NCBI GenBank assembly: GCA_963556195.1
Contig: OY744520.1
Location: forward strand, 150,899,107 to 150,963,106
Source of the DNA: Sepiola atlantica
Lineage: Eukaryota; Mollusca; Cephalopoda; Sepiida; Sepiolidae
DNA length: 64,000 nucleotides
Direction: 5' to 3'
How positions within the stretch are numbered: the first letter of the stretch is position 1; the number at the start of each line of letters is the position of its first letter. Positions 49,814 to 60,760 of this stretch are shown in pieces. The notes under the pieces are model-generated. The model worked only from the letters and a program-made list of their open reading frames with translations. It did no database searches and was not told where the DNA came from. The position numbers and the translations under genes were made by a program.

Positions 49814-51151
49814 GGAAGCGATCAGGCAGTTTTCAGTGTAAGCAAAGACGAAATTAAGCAATACTTGACAGGAAGATATATTGGACCATCAGAAGCAGTT
49901 TCGATGATACTGGGATTTCCAATTCATGTTAGAGAACCTGCAGTTGTTCGTCTTCAGATACATCTCCCTGATCAACATATGATCTATATTCAAAGGACAA
50001 GCAACAGAGACCTTAATAGAAATGCTTCATGCACAACTCTCACAGAGTTTTTCAATATTTGCCAGAATGATGAATTTGCCAGAACACTTTATTACTCGGA
50101 TGTCCCAAAATACTATGTGTGGCAAAATAAGAAATGGCAAAGAAGAAAAATGGGTAGAAGAATAGTTGATCACCCAGGTGTTTTTGAAGCGAATATTCTT
50201 GGTCGTATGTACACAGTCTCACCAAATAGTGGTGAATTGTACTTTTTGCGGCTACTACTTCACCATGTAAAAGGACCTAATTCTTTTGAATCTCTGCGAA
50301 CTGTAGCAGGTCATATATGTCCATTATTTAAAACTGCTTGCAAAGAAAGAGGATTACTGCTTCATGACAACCACTGGATACAAACAATGGAGGATGCAGA
50401 TAAAACGAGAATGCCAAGAGCGATAAGGGATCTGTTCATTGTGATACTTTTAAACACAGAATGTTCAAATCCTCTTGAGTTGTGGGAAAGATTTTCCAAC
50501 TCTATGGCAATGGATTACTACAATGCAATGCAAATCCAAGTCAACAATCAGAACATGGTCAATAAAAATGCCATCAACAACACGTTGAGGTACATAAATG
50601 ATAAACTTTGTGCTGCTGACAAATCACTGCAAGATTTTGGATTGCCTTTGCCTCAGAATTTACCTAATGTGATTCACATAAATAGAGCCATAATGGATGA
50701 GCAAAGTTACAATATAGCAGAGCAAATAACATATGTAAAGACACATCAACATTTATTAAATGACGAACAATCGATCATCTACAACTTTATATGCAGTTGC
50801 TTAAACACAGGCTCTTCTTCATTGATTTTCATCGATGCTCCAGGAGGCACAGGAAAGACCTTCTTAATAAAACTTCTTCTTTCAAAAGTAAGGAGCTTAG
50901 GACAAATTGCCCTGGCTGTAGCATCATCAGGTATTGCTGCAACATTGATGCCTGGTGGTCGCACTGCTCATTCCAGATTCAAGCTTCCTCTCAATGTAAG
51001 AGAAAATGATGTTTGTAATTTTGATAAACAATCAGAAACAGCCAACTTGATAAGGGCAGCAAAAATTATTATTTGGGACGAATGTCCAATGATAAGAAGG
51101 GAGAGTTTAGAGACGTTCGACAGGACTCAAGGATATATGTGGAAACAATGA
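49814..51151 (+). CDS. Helitron RepHel protein, middle part with helicase motifs I-II
   Basis: Continuation of the same protein in a different frame. It begins at 'KGSDQAVFSV', which follows the two-Tyr motif in intact Helitrons; the first Met is at 49865 and is not a true start. It carries 'VREPAVVRLQIHLP' and 'LYFLRLLLHHVKGP' (typical Helitron linker), then the Pif1-like SF1 helicase: Walker A 'DAPGGTGKTF' (residues ~324-333 counted from 49865), 'AVASSGIAATL' and Walker B 'IIIWDECPM' (D405, E406). The frame is lost at about 51130 by another small indel inside 'DRT...', giving a false stop at 51149. No other stop interrupts it. Confidence 0.94.
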   Translation, partial: GSDQAVFSVSKDEIKQYLTGRYIGPSEAVSMILGFPIHVREPAVVRLQIHLPDQHMIYIQRTSNRDLNRNASCTTLTEFFNICQNDEFARTLYYSDVPKYYVWQNKKWQRRKMGRRIVDHPGVFEANILGRMYTVSPNSGELYFLRLLLHHVKGPNSFESLRTVAGHICPLFKTACKERGLLLHDNHWIQTMEDADKTRMPRAIRDLFIVILLNTECSNPLELWERFSNSMAMDYYNAMQIQVNNQNMVNKNAINNTLRYINDKLCAADKSLQDFGLPLPQNLPNVIHINRAIMDEQSYNIAEQITYVKTHQHLLNDEQSIIYNFICSCLNTGSSSLIFIDAPGGTGKTFLIKLLLSKVRSLGQIALAVASSGIAATLMPGGRTAHSRFKLPLNVRENDVCNFDKQSETANLIRAAKIIIWDECPMIRRESLETFDRTQGYMWKQ

Positions 51152-52094
51152 AACATTCGGAGGGATATTGACGGTGTGCAGTGGTGACTTCAGGCAACTA
51201 CTACCAGTCATAAAGAGAGGAAATGATGCTGACATTTACAATGCTTGCATCAAAGAGTCGTTTTTGTGGCGTAAATTTAAGAAATTTTATTTAAAACAAA
51301 ACATGAGAGTTCAAGAGGATGATGATGAATACTCTAAATTTATTATAAAGATTGGTGAAGACAAACTTGAAAAAAATGAAAATGGTGAGATTGAACTGCC
51401 TGAAGATTTGATAATCCGTGCAGATAATGTTGACCAATGCATTGAATACATTTATCCTTCGTTTGACAATCTAGAAATGTTTGCGGAAAATTGCATATTA
51501 GTACCATTTAATGATACAGTTAGAGCAATAAATCATAATTGTATTGAAAAATTTCCTGGACAAGTCAAAGAATATTTGTCATTTAATTCTGTTCTTGAAG
51601 GAACAGAAGCTACACATTACCCAACAGAATTTCTTGATTCGATAGAGTTATCAGGATTACCTCCACATAAACTTGAACTCAAGAAAGGAGCTCCAATCAT
51701 GTGTATGAGGAATATTGATCCACCACGCTTATGTAATGGTACAAGACTAATAATAGAGGAGCTGTATAATAATTTGATTGTTGCTAAAATTATTGCATCA
51801 CAGTTTAGAGGAGAAATCGTTTTAATTCCAAGATTGAAAATGGTTTTATCTGACGGTGACAATATTCCGTTTGCCAGAGTCCAGTTTCCTATACAATTAG
51901 CATTTGCTATGACTATTCATAAGTCTCAAGGACAGACCTTACATAAAGTTTTAGTTTATCTAGACAAACCTGTCTTTCAACATGGTCAACTATATGGTGC
52001 ACTCAGTAGAGTTAAGCGAAAGGAAAACATAAAAGTTTTTTTAAAACACTCAAATTGTACAAAAAATGTTATAAATAGGAAAGTATTGTCTTAG
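51128..52094 (+). CDS. Helitron RepHel protein, helicase C-terminal part
   Basis: Third open segment. It begins in frame around 'DICGNNETFGGILTV' just after the second indel; the first Met at 51168 is incidental. It shows helicase motif III 'CSGDFRQLLPV', then 'RNIDPPRLCNGTRLIIEEL' and 'IPFARVQFPIQLAFAMTIHK', the late helicase motifs 'MTIHKSQGQTL' (residues 248-258 from 51168) and 'LYGALSRVKRKENIKV', and a natural end at 'RKVLS'. With the two earlier parts it makes a protein of about 1,500 residues, the usual size of animal Helitron RepHel proteins. There is no OTU or endonuclease extension. Confidence 0.95.
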
Positions 52095-52375
52095 TTTTAG
52101 TGACCTTATTATTAGCATATAAATACAATATTTATTTGCTGTACAATAAGTGCTTAAGCACCCGTGCTTTTCAGCGATACATATTCAATAAAAAAAATGG
52201 ATTAATATGAATAATCTGGATATAAGAGAGTTAGAACCTGATAAGAAGTCTCGATTAAGCGAAAGGATAACAAAAGTGTTCTTTAAAAAACTTTAATTGT
52301 ACAAAAAATGTAAATAGAAAAGAATTGTCTTTATTTTATTGACCTTATTATTAACATACAAATTAAATATTTTAC
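52010..52375 (+). repeat. partial duplication of the RepHel 3' end in the Helitron trailer
   Basis: The stretch from GTTAAGCGAAAGG (52012) through AATTGTACAAAAAATG, GTATTGTCTT and GACCTTATTATTA to ~52133 recurs, diverged, at 52253-52373 (ATTAAGCGAAAGG, AATTGTACAAAAAATG, GAATTGTCTT, GACCTTATTATTA), 242 bp downstream. The second copy is noncoding (early stops). Confidence 0.9.
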
Positions 52376-52787
52376 ACAATGGGTACTGAATGTTTGCTTA
52401 AATTAAATGAAAAAAGTTACATTTTATTTTCATTTTCTATTTAAAAAGCCATTATTAACATGTGGAAAGTGTTTTTTTATTATTCTGTACTTTCAACTAA
52501 CAATTTAATTTAAAAGATGATATATCAAAATTTGAATTTAACTATAATAAGTATTATGGTACCTGTTCAGTGCATATTTACCTATAAATATGGCCAACCA
52601 CTTATAATTCAGTAACTGTAATTAAAAAAAAAACAATTATAATAAACAGAACGACTCATAGAAATCTATCTATATTCTTTTTTCATTTTAATATACTTTC
52701 ATAGAAATGCTTCTGTTATGTAAAAAAAACCTATTTCCTTTATGCCACAAGTGTCACGCTCATACATGAATTCCATAGCTAATATAA

Positions 52788-52819
52788 CAAACTGACCCAA
52801 CGGGTCACGGGTGGTCTAG
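52788..52819 (+). other. Helitron 3' terminal hairpin and CTAG end
   Basis: Stem GACCC / GGGTC around a 3-nt loop, 9 bases before the terminal CTAG. This is the known termination structure for rolling-circle transposition. Confidence 0.9.
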
Positions 52820-53464
52820 TATATATATATATGGGAAATGAAAAAGGAAAAACCAAAAAGGATGTAGTTTTCATATGTTCATCGACGTTTCGCCTTTATT
52901 TGTAAGACTTCTTCAGGATGATAATATTAAGAAAAATGTCATGCAATTACGTGAACATATTGGGTCTACATGATAGTTGATAGAAGGAAATAGTAGCCCC
53001 TACTGAAAGCAGTAGGAACAGTGCCCGGGCTTGGTGAAGTCAGTCGTGTAGAATGAAAAAATGTTGATGTTTTGGGTTGAGAAAAGTGGAAGGGTGGGGG
53101 TGAGCATGGATAGTGTGGAGGGTTGTAAGTGAAAGAGTGGGGGTGAGCGGGAATAATGTGGATGGCAGTTAATGAAGAAGTGGGGAGGTGGGGAAAGAGG
53201 AGGGGGGAATGTTTGACCAGGTGGCTGCTTTAAGAATATGAGGGATGAGTAGGATGGAAAGTTTTAGGCTACTATTTCCTCCTATCAACTATCATGTAAA
53301 CCCAATATGTTCACGTACTTGCATGACATTTTTCTTAATAATATAATCCTGAAGAAGTCTTACAAATAACGGCGAAACGTTGATGAACACATGAAAAATA
53401 CATCCTTTTCGGTTTTTTCTTTTTCATTTCCCATTACGTCGGATTACATTCATTCGTTCCTTTC

Positions 53465-53498
<34 letters not shown>
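52820..53498. mobile_element. 635-bp fold-back element flanked by (TA)n
   Basis: Core element 52832-53466, with TA runs on both sides (52820-52831 and 53467-53498). The left arm 52832-~53000 and the reverse complement of ~53265-53434 share GGGAAATGAAAAA, AAGGATGTA, GTTCATC-ACGTTTCGCC, TATTTGTAAGACTTCTTCAG, AAGAAAAATGTCATGCAA, TGAACATATTGGGT and ATGATAGTTGATAG. The right end has 33 extra bases (53434-53466) ending CTTTCCCATATAT, which restores symmetry with the left ATATATGGGAAA and shows that the left arm lost a segment between two GGGAAA copies. The ~260-bp loop is unusually G-rich. No open frame. Confidence 0.88.
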
Positions 53499-53500
<2 letters not shown>

Positions 53501-54086
53501 TTAAATAGTACAAATGACGTTTGTCTTCATATGAAGAAAAACATATACGTATGCTTGACTGCCATAACTCTGTCGAGATGTCTCATAATATACCAAGCCG
53601 ACACCAGCGCAATAGCTCCGAATCTAAGAGCTGATTATTATTGTCTTCCTTTTCAACTTTGAAACATTCTTGTAGACAATACTATTGTAATAGTATACGA
53701 ACATAACATGGTAAGGCTAGAGATATGAGAAGCTCTACTCATATCAAATAAAATGCCAGTTTTTAATAAAATTAATTTGATAACAGTGAAAACATCCTAA
53801 ACTACTTTTAATACTAATACTAATACAGTATTAATATTACAAACAATTACACGGTTCTCCCCAAAACCATCACTGAAAAAATATACACGATCTTTACTCA
53901 ATACCCACTGAAGATGGCTTCGGAATAAACCGTAATTATTAGGGACCACAAAGCGTACGGAAAATTCATCCGTCAGTTTCAGCCTTAAACTGGAAAATTA
54001 TCAGACATATAAAACTGATCAAGAAATATATTTAGACACAAGTAATCTGTAATATTTAACGGAATATGCCTTGAAACAAATGTTGG

Positions 54087-54137
<51 letters not shown>

Positions 54138-54439
54138 CATAAGTAATGATTATTATTTTGCGTATCCACATAAATCGTTATGAGGAGATATAATATTTTG
54201 TGTATCAATTTTCAGTATTTAGTTCAACAGTGAGCAATACGTGAGTAGAGCTAGGTAGTAAGTTACGAAAATATATTTATGGCAATTAAGCTACACCAAT
54301 AATCAGATAGAAAATAATACGACATGACAGTACATGTAGAAAGTTAGACAACCCCTGTAGATGTCTGCATAAGAAATTTGAAATCCTAAACATTAAAGAC
54401 CCTCCCAAAAAAACCTTTTAAACTTCACCTTTTAAACTC
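53499..54439. other. no gene; (TA)n at 54091-54131
   Basis: AT-rich DNA with one TA tract. No open frame or element end was seen. Confidence 0.5.
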
Positions 54440-56885
54440 TACGTATAATTTCTCCTTAGCTCACTCCCTCTCTCAGACTATCGATTTTCCGACCCGTATC
54501 CCTGGTCGAGTAGACCAGCAAGCCTCACTTCTAGACCTTTTCTTGATCTCAATGCCCGAGGCTTGCGTGACGAAAGCTCATAGCCCACTCGAGAATGCTG
54601 ATCACATTGTGCTCATGATACATATCACCCTAAAAAGTCGTCCAAAGGCTGATGAACCGTTGCTTAAAACAACAAGATACTACGAGCAGACTGATTTTGA
54701 GTCAATCAGAGATCACATCAGTGACGCCCCATTGAGGGAAACCTTCTTACTCCCGGCTGACCAGTGTGCAAACGAATTAACTGAATGGGTCAAAGCAGGC
54801 ATTGAAGCCTATGTCCCCATGCGGAATTATTTAGCAAGCCTCACTCTTCTCAATGGTTCACCTAGGAATATGCAGCTGTCATTTATGAGAGGCAACAAGC
54901 ATTCCGTAAATTCGCCCGCAATAAGTCGGCTACTAATAGACATAAATTTATAGAGTCAAGAAAGAATTGCAAGGCAGTGATAGGTGAACGAAGGAAGGTA
55001 TAATAAGTTAACAAAATAACACATCCAGTCACAGAAACTAGGTACTCGTGATTTCTGAAAAATCTACAATAGTGTAGTCAATAATGGTCAATCAACGATT
55101 CCCCCACTATCAAATCACAATGATTTCGTTTGCACGGCCATTGATGAAGCCGAACTACTTGCCCAGCGTTTTGCGTCTAACTCCACTTTGGACTCAGATA
55201 ACCACCACCTCCCTTAATTCCCTTTGCGGACTGAAGCCACACTTGATAACCTGGTGATCACCCCATCCCAGGTCAAAGACATCATAAAATACCTGTACAC
55301 CTCCAAAGCTTGCGGGCCTGATCTAATACCTGTAATAGTAATAAAGAAATGCTCTGCTTAACTGGCCCCTGTCCTCTCCAAACTCTACAATTAATGTCTA
55401 GCTGAATCTTGCTTCCCCGATGCTGGAAAATTGCGTCTGTGGTACCAGTTTACAAGAGTTCTGGGAATAGAACCGATCCACAGAACTATCGCCCAATCAG
55501 TCTGCTGCCGATCTTTGCTAAAATCTTGGAATCCTTAATCAATCTAGCGATAGTACGGCACTTAGATAATGCTAAAGTTCTTTCTGACCGCCAGTATGCA
55601 TTTAGACAAGCACGATCTACTGCAGACATCCTAACGGTCATCTCTGAACGCATGTATCATACACTCGCCAAGGCAGGAGAAGCTAGGTCATTAGTGCTTG
55701 ATATATCCGAGGCCTTTGACAAGGTATGGCATAAAGGGCTTCTCCTGAAAATACAGTCATACCGTATTACTGGGCAATTACTTAATTTAATTAGATCCTT
55801 TCTAGACAAAAGAAAAATCCAGGTTGCTCTTGATGGCCGTTCATCTAAGCAACATGACATAAATGCGGGTGTACCCCAGGGATCCATCCTTGAACCCTTG
55901 GTGTTCCTGATCTATATAAACGATCTCCCTGATGACATTGAGTCTGAGATTGGCTTATTTGCTGATGACACAACCCTTTATTCTCGCCATGTTGGTAAAA
56001 CGGACGCGATCATATCCGATGCAATGACTTAATCTTTTAAAAAAATGACATCCAGGCTGTAGTGGTTTGGGGTCAAATGGTTGGTAACTCTTAATGCCGT
56101 TAAGACAAAGCTCCTTTCCTTCAATAACTACAAGAAACCTTTACAACCACCGATTGTTATGGTAAATAACACCCTACCTGAGAGTTCATCATTTTAACTC
56201 CTCGGCCTAACCTTCACAGGGAACATGAATTGGAACACTTCCATTGAAGACATTGCCAAGGCTGCCGCAAAGAAGGTTGGCCTCCTCTACCGTGCTAGTA
56301 AACTTCTCACACCTGACATTATCCTGTATCTCTACAAAGTCACCATCCGCCAATGCATGGAGTAGTGTTGTCACATCTAAGCTGGTGCATCATCTACTTG
56401 TCTCTCCCTCCTTGACAAGGTCCTAAAAAGAATCGTCAACCTACTAGGCCCCTCACTGTCAACCAAGCTCCAGCCTCTGTCCCATCGCCGCAATGTAGCA
56501 TCCTTGTGTTTGTTTTACAAACACTTCAATGGATTATGCTTCGATGAATTGGCTACTCTGGTGCTCTGTCGACGTAAATTCACTATACTAACTCGACATT
56601 CGACTAAATCTCATTCATTCACTGTGGAGGTCCCCAGATGTCGGAGAGCCTTCTACTCAAATTGCTTCTTTCCTCGTACTGCTGGCCTCTGGAACTTTCT
56701 CCCTGCCCCCTGTTGACTCGACAGTACAGATATGCAGAAATTTAAAACTAATGTAAACAGACATCTCGCTGCGCAGATCCCAATTTAGGTTGACCCCCCT
56801 ACCTTATCCCATTTTCTTTTTCTCAGTAGCCCCTTACGTCTACAGTGGCGGCCTGCCTTGTTTAGGGTGAACTATGTTTAATTAA
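54440..56885 (+). pseudogene. jockey-like LINE ORF2, longest copy, subfamily B
   Basis: Starts inside the APE endonuclease: 'IDFPTRIPGRVDQQASLL' (~54480-54535), then 'AHSPLENADHIVLMIHI' (54543-54953 frame), which is the end of the domain. Next 'TDFESIRDHISDAPLRETFL' and 'WVKAGIEAYVPM', the linker before RT. RT is open at 55409-56032: 'KIASVVPVYKSSGNRTD', 'NYRPISLLPIFAKILESLI', 'LVLDISEAFDKVWHKGLL', 'GVPQGSILEPLVFLIYINDL' and the active-site box 'FADDTTLYS' (~55950). The thumb and C-terminus follow in other frames ('SLRYRAS'-like at ~56280, 'CRRAFYSNCFFPRTAGLWN' at 56640-56700). The tail CAGTAGCCCCTTACGTCTAC and GCCTTGTTTAGGGTGAACTA ends in poly-A (~56885). Frameshifts and stops near 54840, 54950-55400, 56030 and 56190 disable it. 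Confidence 0.93.
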
Positions 56886-57426
56886 AAAAAGGTGAAATAG
56901 CAAACAACTGCTTACACAGAATAAAATGTACTTTAAGTTACAGTTAATAACTAAATAAATTAATAAAATTTTAAATTAATAAATTAATAAATAAATTAAA
57001 AAAACTTAACTAAACTAACACATAAATAGAAATACAAGCACGCACGTGTTAAATCAAGGTAACCTACTTCTTTGACACAACAAAGAAACAGTGGTGGGTA
57101 ACTCCTATCGAATACAGAACAACATAGTAGGAAGTAAACTTAACCGCACCTTTGTTTGTGAGAAATAAAACTATTGGCTAATGGAAATATTAACCCGTGG
57201 GATGGAACAACAAATAATCTGACTGCTTAACTATCGTGACTAAACACTACGTGTGCATATGTAAACACCCGACAACACAAACTCCATGCCTTTTAGCCTG
57301 TCGATTCCCTACGGGGATGAAACGTGAAGCCTCTATGTAGCTTACTTGTCACAAATATATTTACATAATATACTATATATAGATATATAGATATATATGT
57401 ATATACAAACACACACAAAAACACAC
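56886..57426. other. no gene; AT-rich with (AAAT)-like low complexity
   Basis: TAAATTAATAAA-type low complexity at 56940-57010, a CA-rich patch at ~57405-57430, and nothing else recognised. Confidence 0.5.
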
Positions 57427-57443
57427 ACACATATATATATATA

Positions 57444-57512
<69 letters not shown>
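57427..57512. repeat. (TA)n microsatellite
   Basis: TA run with one TTTATA interruption near 57447. Confidence 0.95.
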
Positions 57513-57520
<8 letters not shown>

Positions 57521-58739
57521 TAAGGGAGATAGAAAGAGATCGGTGTGTTAAGACTATATAAAAATGTATATTATTTATTTAAAACCTTTTTAGAAAAAAC
57601 TTCGTCTGTAATTATCTATAAGAATGTTATCGAAATACAAAGCGGATGAAAGAAGCTCAATATATGATGAAGCGAAAAATATAATGATTTGCAATGGTTA
57701 TCGAAAGACGCGCCTATATAAACTGATGACTATTGATAATGTCTTATTCAATGAGAGTTCACAGTTTTACTTCAACACTATGTCGAGTCATTTAATTCCG
57801 AAACAGTATGCTTATTATAAAGGACTTGCGGGCCCCCATGAAAATATCCCGCTGTTTCATACATAAATCTGTATAATTTATTCGAAATAATGATATTCAT
57901 TTTTAAATAGTATATGTCTGGCATAGTTAATACTATTAAGCAACACAATGACTATTTTTCACCTCAAATATAACTGTCATTGTCAGCTAAATATGTACGT
58001 ACTGTCAAGTGTGTATATGATTATAAGCTGAAGTAGGTGACGATATATTTAGTGCAACTAAACCTCATAGAAAAAGTAGGTAATTGGTATGTTTGCTTGG
58101 TAATGCGATGCCGAAAAATGTTTTTGGTTAAATTATTTCAGTTTACAGTCTTAATGAAGTAAGGCATAATATGAGAATTGAAGATGATGTGCTGTTATTT
58201 TTGTGCAGGCAAATTGAATTTCACCAGTTAAGTAAGTAAAATATATCTTAAATTAAAATAGTTGTCGTGTCTCCCTTCCTTAATCAAACAAATACCCGAT
58301 AATAGAATCAACTGAACCGCTTGATTCCTTGTTGCAACGAATGGGGGACACTGTTTGTAGTTTTCAAGACGTATACTAAGAGGCTAACGTCGGTATTGTC
58401 ATGTCATATGTTGTTGCTTTTTTTTTCTATTTTACGTTATCTCCTTTGTCGTGAGATAAGTTATTTCAGATATAAGTTATCTCCCTTAATTATAGAAATC
58501 GTCGGAGACTGCACGGAGAAGATAAGAAAAAAGTCCTTTATCTAGTTGTTTTAAACACGTCTACAATAGAGTTCACATGTGTAATGACTCAGATGTGAAC
58601 ACCATGGAATAGACAGCATGCGCGTCTTTTTCATTCCTGATTGCAAGCCTTTATCACAATGTATTACTAGTACTTCACTCATAGGCCGGATGTGCATACT
58701 TCTCCCAATATTATTCGTTCGTAATTGTTCACAATAGAT
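57513..58739. other. no recognised gene
   Basis: The best open frame is 80 codons at 57624-57866 (plus), charged and Tyr/Asn-rich, with no motif that I recognise and no supporting context. I cannot call it a gene. The other frames are shorter and compositional. Confidence 0.4.
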
Positions 58740-59400
58740 GCGATATGGCTTCAACTCGGTATTTCAGATTCAATAGTCACGAATCTATCTATGACTCATT
58801 TCTACGATAAATTTAACATGATTTACTAATTATTCCATTGATGGAGAAGCAGTTCCATACCTTTACGAATGTTATTAATGCGTAATTCAACACTTGAACT
58901 GCCAGCGAACAAGGTTTTCCATCCGTTTTATATTTGCCAGAGGTAACATCATTCTGACGAGACTGGAAGCAACCAGAGACAACTAAATGGTAACGAGCAA
59001 TGTTATACTATTGCAGTCGTATTGTCGTCACTCACCTTCTATAACAAATGCCCTATCTTAGACAAGTCACAGGAAATGTATCATCAAAAAGACCAATTGG
59101 TAAACAATGCCAATATAATCGGATATGGCTTCAACTGGGCATTGCAGTTCCGTACCTTTTTAACGGTATTACTACGCAATGTAACACTCGGTCAGATATG
59201 ATCTAAACTCGGCATGGTTGATTGCATGTTCTGCGAGGATATCCATTAAAGCGATCGCGCTCTTAAGGCGTAATTGAACAGGTTTCTATTCATCATGTTG
59301 TGGCTTCATAGCTTTCACAACATTATCAATGTATAATTGAACATTATAGATCGGATTAGATTTGAACTTGCAACATCATAGTCAACGACGGTATACAGTT
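58740..59400. repeat. weak diverged repeats
   Basis: GATATGGCTTCAACT occurs at ~58740 and ~59122. A box like CAGTTCC-TACCTTT...TATTA-T-CG-AAT-CAACACT follows at ~58850 and ~59147, and shortened versions (GCGTAATTGAACA, GTATAATTGAACA) appear near 59268 and 59330. This looks like a worn tandem or dispersed repeat with irregular spacing. Confidence 0.5.
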
Positions 59401-60760
59401 AAAGCAAACACGCAAACCTACGATTAATTCGCAATAGACGTGAGTTGATACGTAGTCGTGAGTTAACCGTAGCCGTTGTGGTTAGTAGTTTATTGTCCAT
59501 ATTTTACCAATGGTGTGCGTGTGCAACCAAACACAGTAGATGCAATAGTCGGCGACTGTATATATCAGGCTAAGCACGTTTTCACAATAGGAAGAAGATG
59601 AAAACGAATGAGAACGAAGAAAAGAAGAAGAAAAAACCAATAAGAATGAAAAAAAAGAAGATATATAATAAGTCGGCATTTTTTACTCAGTTTGTCGTTT
59701 TCTTCTGAACAGTTCACTTCTGATAATATTTTTCAGCCTCGAAAATTTCAGCCTGACAAAAAAAAACACCGGCCATTTTGATTTAATTCTCTTTCGACAG
59801 AAATGTTAATCTATGTCCACGGCTGTAGAAGAATTTAAACAAGCCTCTCGAAGGACAGATGCCAAAATAATTTTCCTAACGAATTCGCCTTTTGTATTGT
59901 TTATTCTTTCTTTTTCTGAGTTATTTATACTAATTTTGTTCAAACTTTCTTCACAAAAATAGTTCGCTTTCTTTTTTCTTCCTCGTCTAATGTTCAATTC
60001 TGTTCACCTATTTTTCTGAGTGTTTTGTCATTTCTCTTCATTTATCGCTCTATTTTTGTTTTATTTATGTTTTATAATTGTTTTTTTACTAACTTTGTAA
60101 GCGGACAACTCGAGAACTACCGTACATTAGTTATGGGCGTTAAAAGATTGTACAAGACAAACTTTCCTCGATAGAAGACCGGCCTAATTTGGACACTTGA
60201 AATATTGGCTTTTAGTAAGGTTGGAAACGGACAACAGATTTTTCTGCGTTTGGTGAAGATTTAGCTAATAATTCATTGATTAAACAATTCTCATATATCC
60301 TTCAAATTTCCTGCTAGACACTTTTTTATATTCTTCTACATTTGGGTTGTTATATTTTTGTAAAATTTTTTGTTCTCTCTTTCGCGTATTATCAAATGTA
60401 TTCTCGTGGGTATGCTTCTTCCGTCTTTCTATTTGGTTTCACTTATTTCATTTTCTAAATTTAAAGCTCCGTCGTTTCTTTTTTTAGAAATCTTTTTAAT
60501 TTAACATCTTTCTTTATTTATTCTTTCTTTCTTTTTTATAATCTGGCTTATTAATTATTTTATAACGTTTTTGTATTCTTTGTTTATTTCTAAACCCAAT
60601 GCTCATTTTTATCTCATTTTTATTTAAAATTCAGTTTAAGTGTTTTAATTTCATTCATTTTGTTCTCCTTCTTAATTTATCCTTTTTGTATTTATGTGTT
60701 TACGTTCTTTACACGTATCTAGTTGTCTAATTTGTTTTTTGCTTCTGTTCTCTTATTTCT
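59401..60760. other. no gene; T-rich low-complexity DNA from ~59990
   Basis: A small purine-rich patch lies at 59590-59660. From ~59990 to ~60740 the plus strand is strongly T-rich with TTTC/TTTA motifs, a milder version of the polypyrimidine tract at 16 kb. Confidence 0.55.

Larger units (their letters stand above)
46474..52819 (+). mobile_element. autonomous Helitron, about 6.35 kb
   Basis: A rolling-circle transposon on the plus strand. Its 3' end is clear: hairpin GACCCAACGGGTC, then ACGGGTGGT, then CTAG at 52816-52819, with T as the next base, as expected for Helitron insertion between A and T. The RepHel protein lies at 47532-52094. The 5' end is inferred at the junction with the TA tract, where sequence like AATACTAAAACTCTATTG and CTTGTCTGTTTG begins. 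The usual 5' TC is not obvious there, so this end is uncertain by tens of bases. There is ~1.05 kb of leader and ~0.72 kb of trailer. There are no terminal inverted repeats and no target duplication beyond the TA host sequence, as normal for Helitrons. Confidence 0.88.

Noticed and set aside
57624..57866. 80-codon frame considered as a small gene
   Set aside because: No motif, no neighbouring support and length within chance for this composition.
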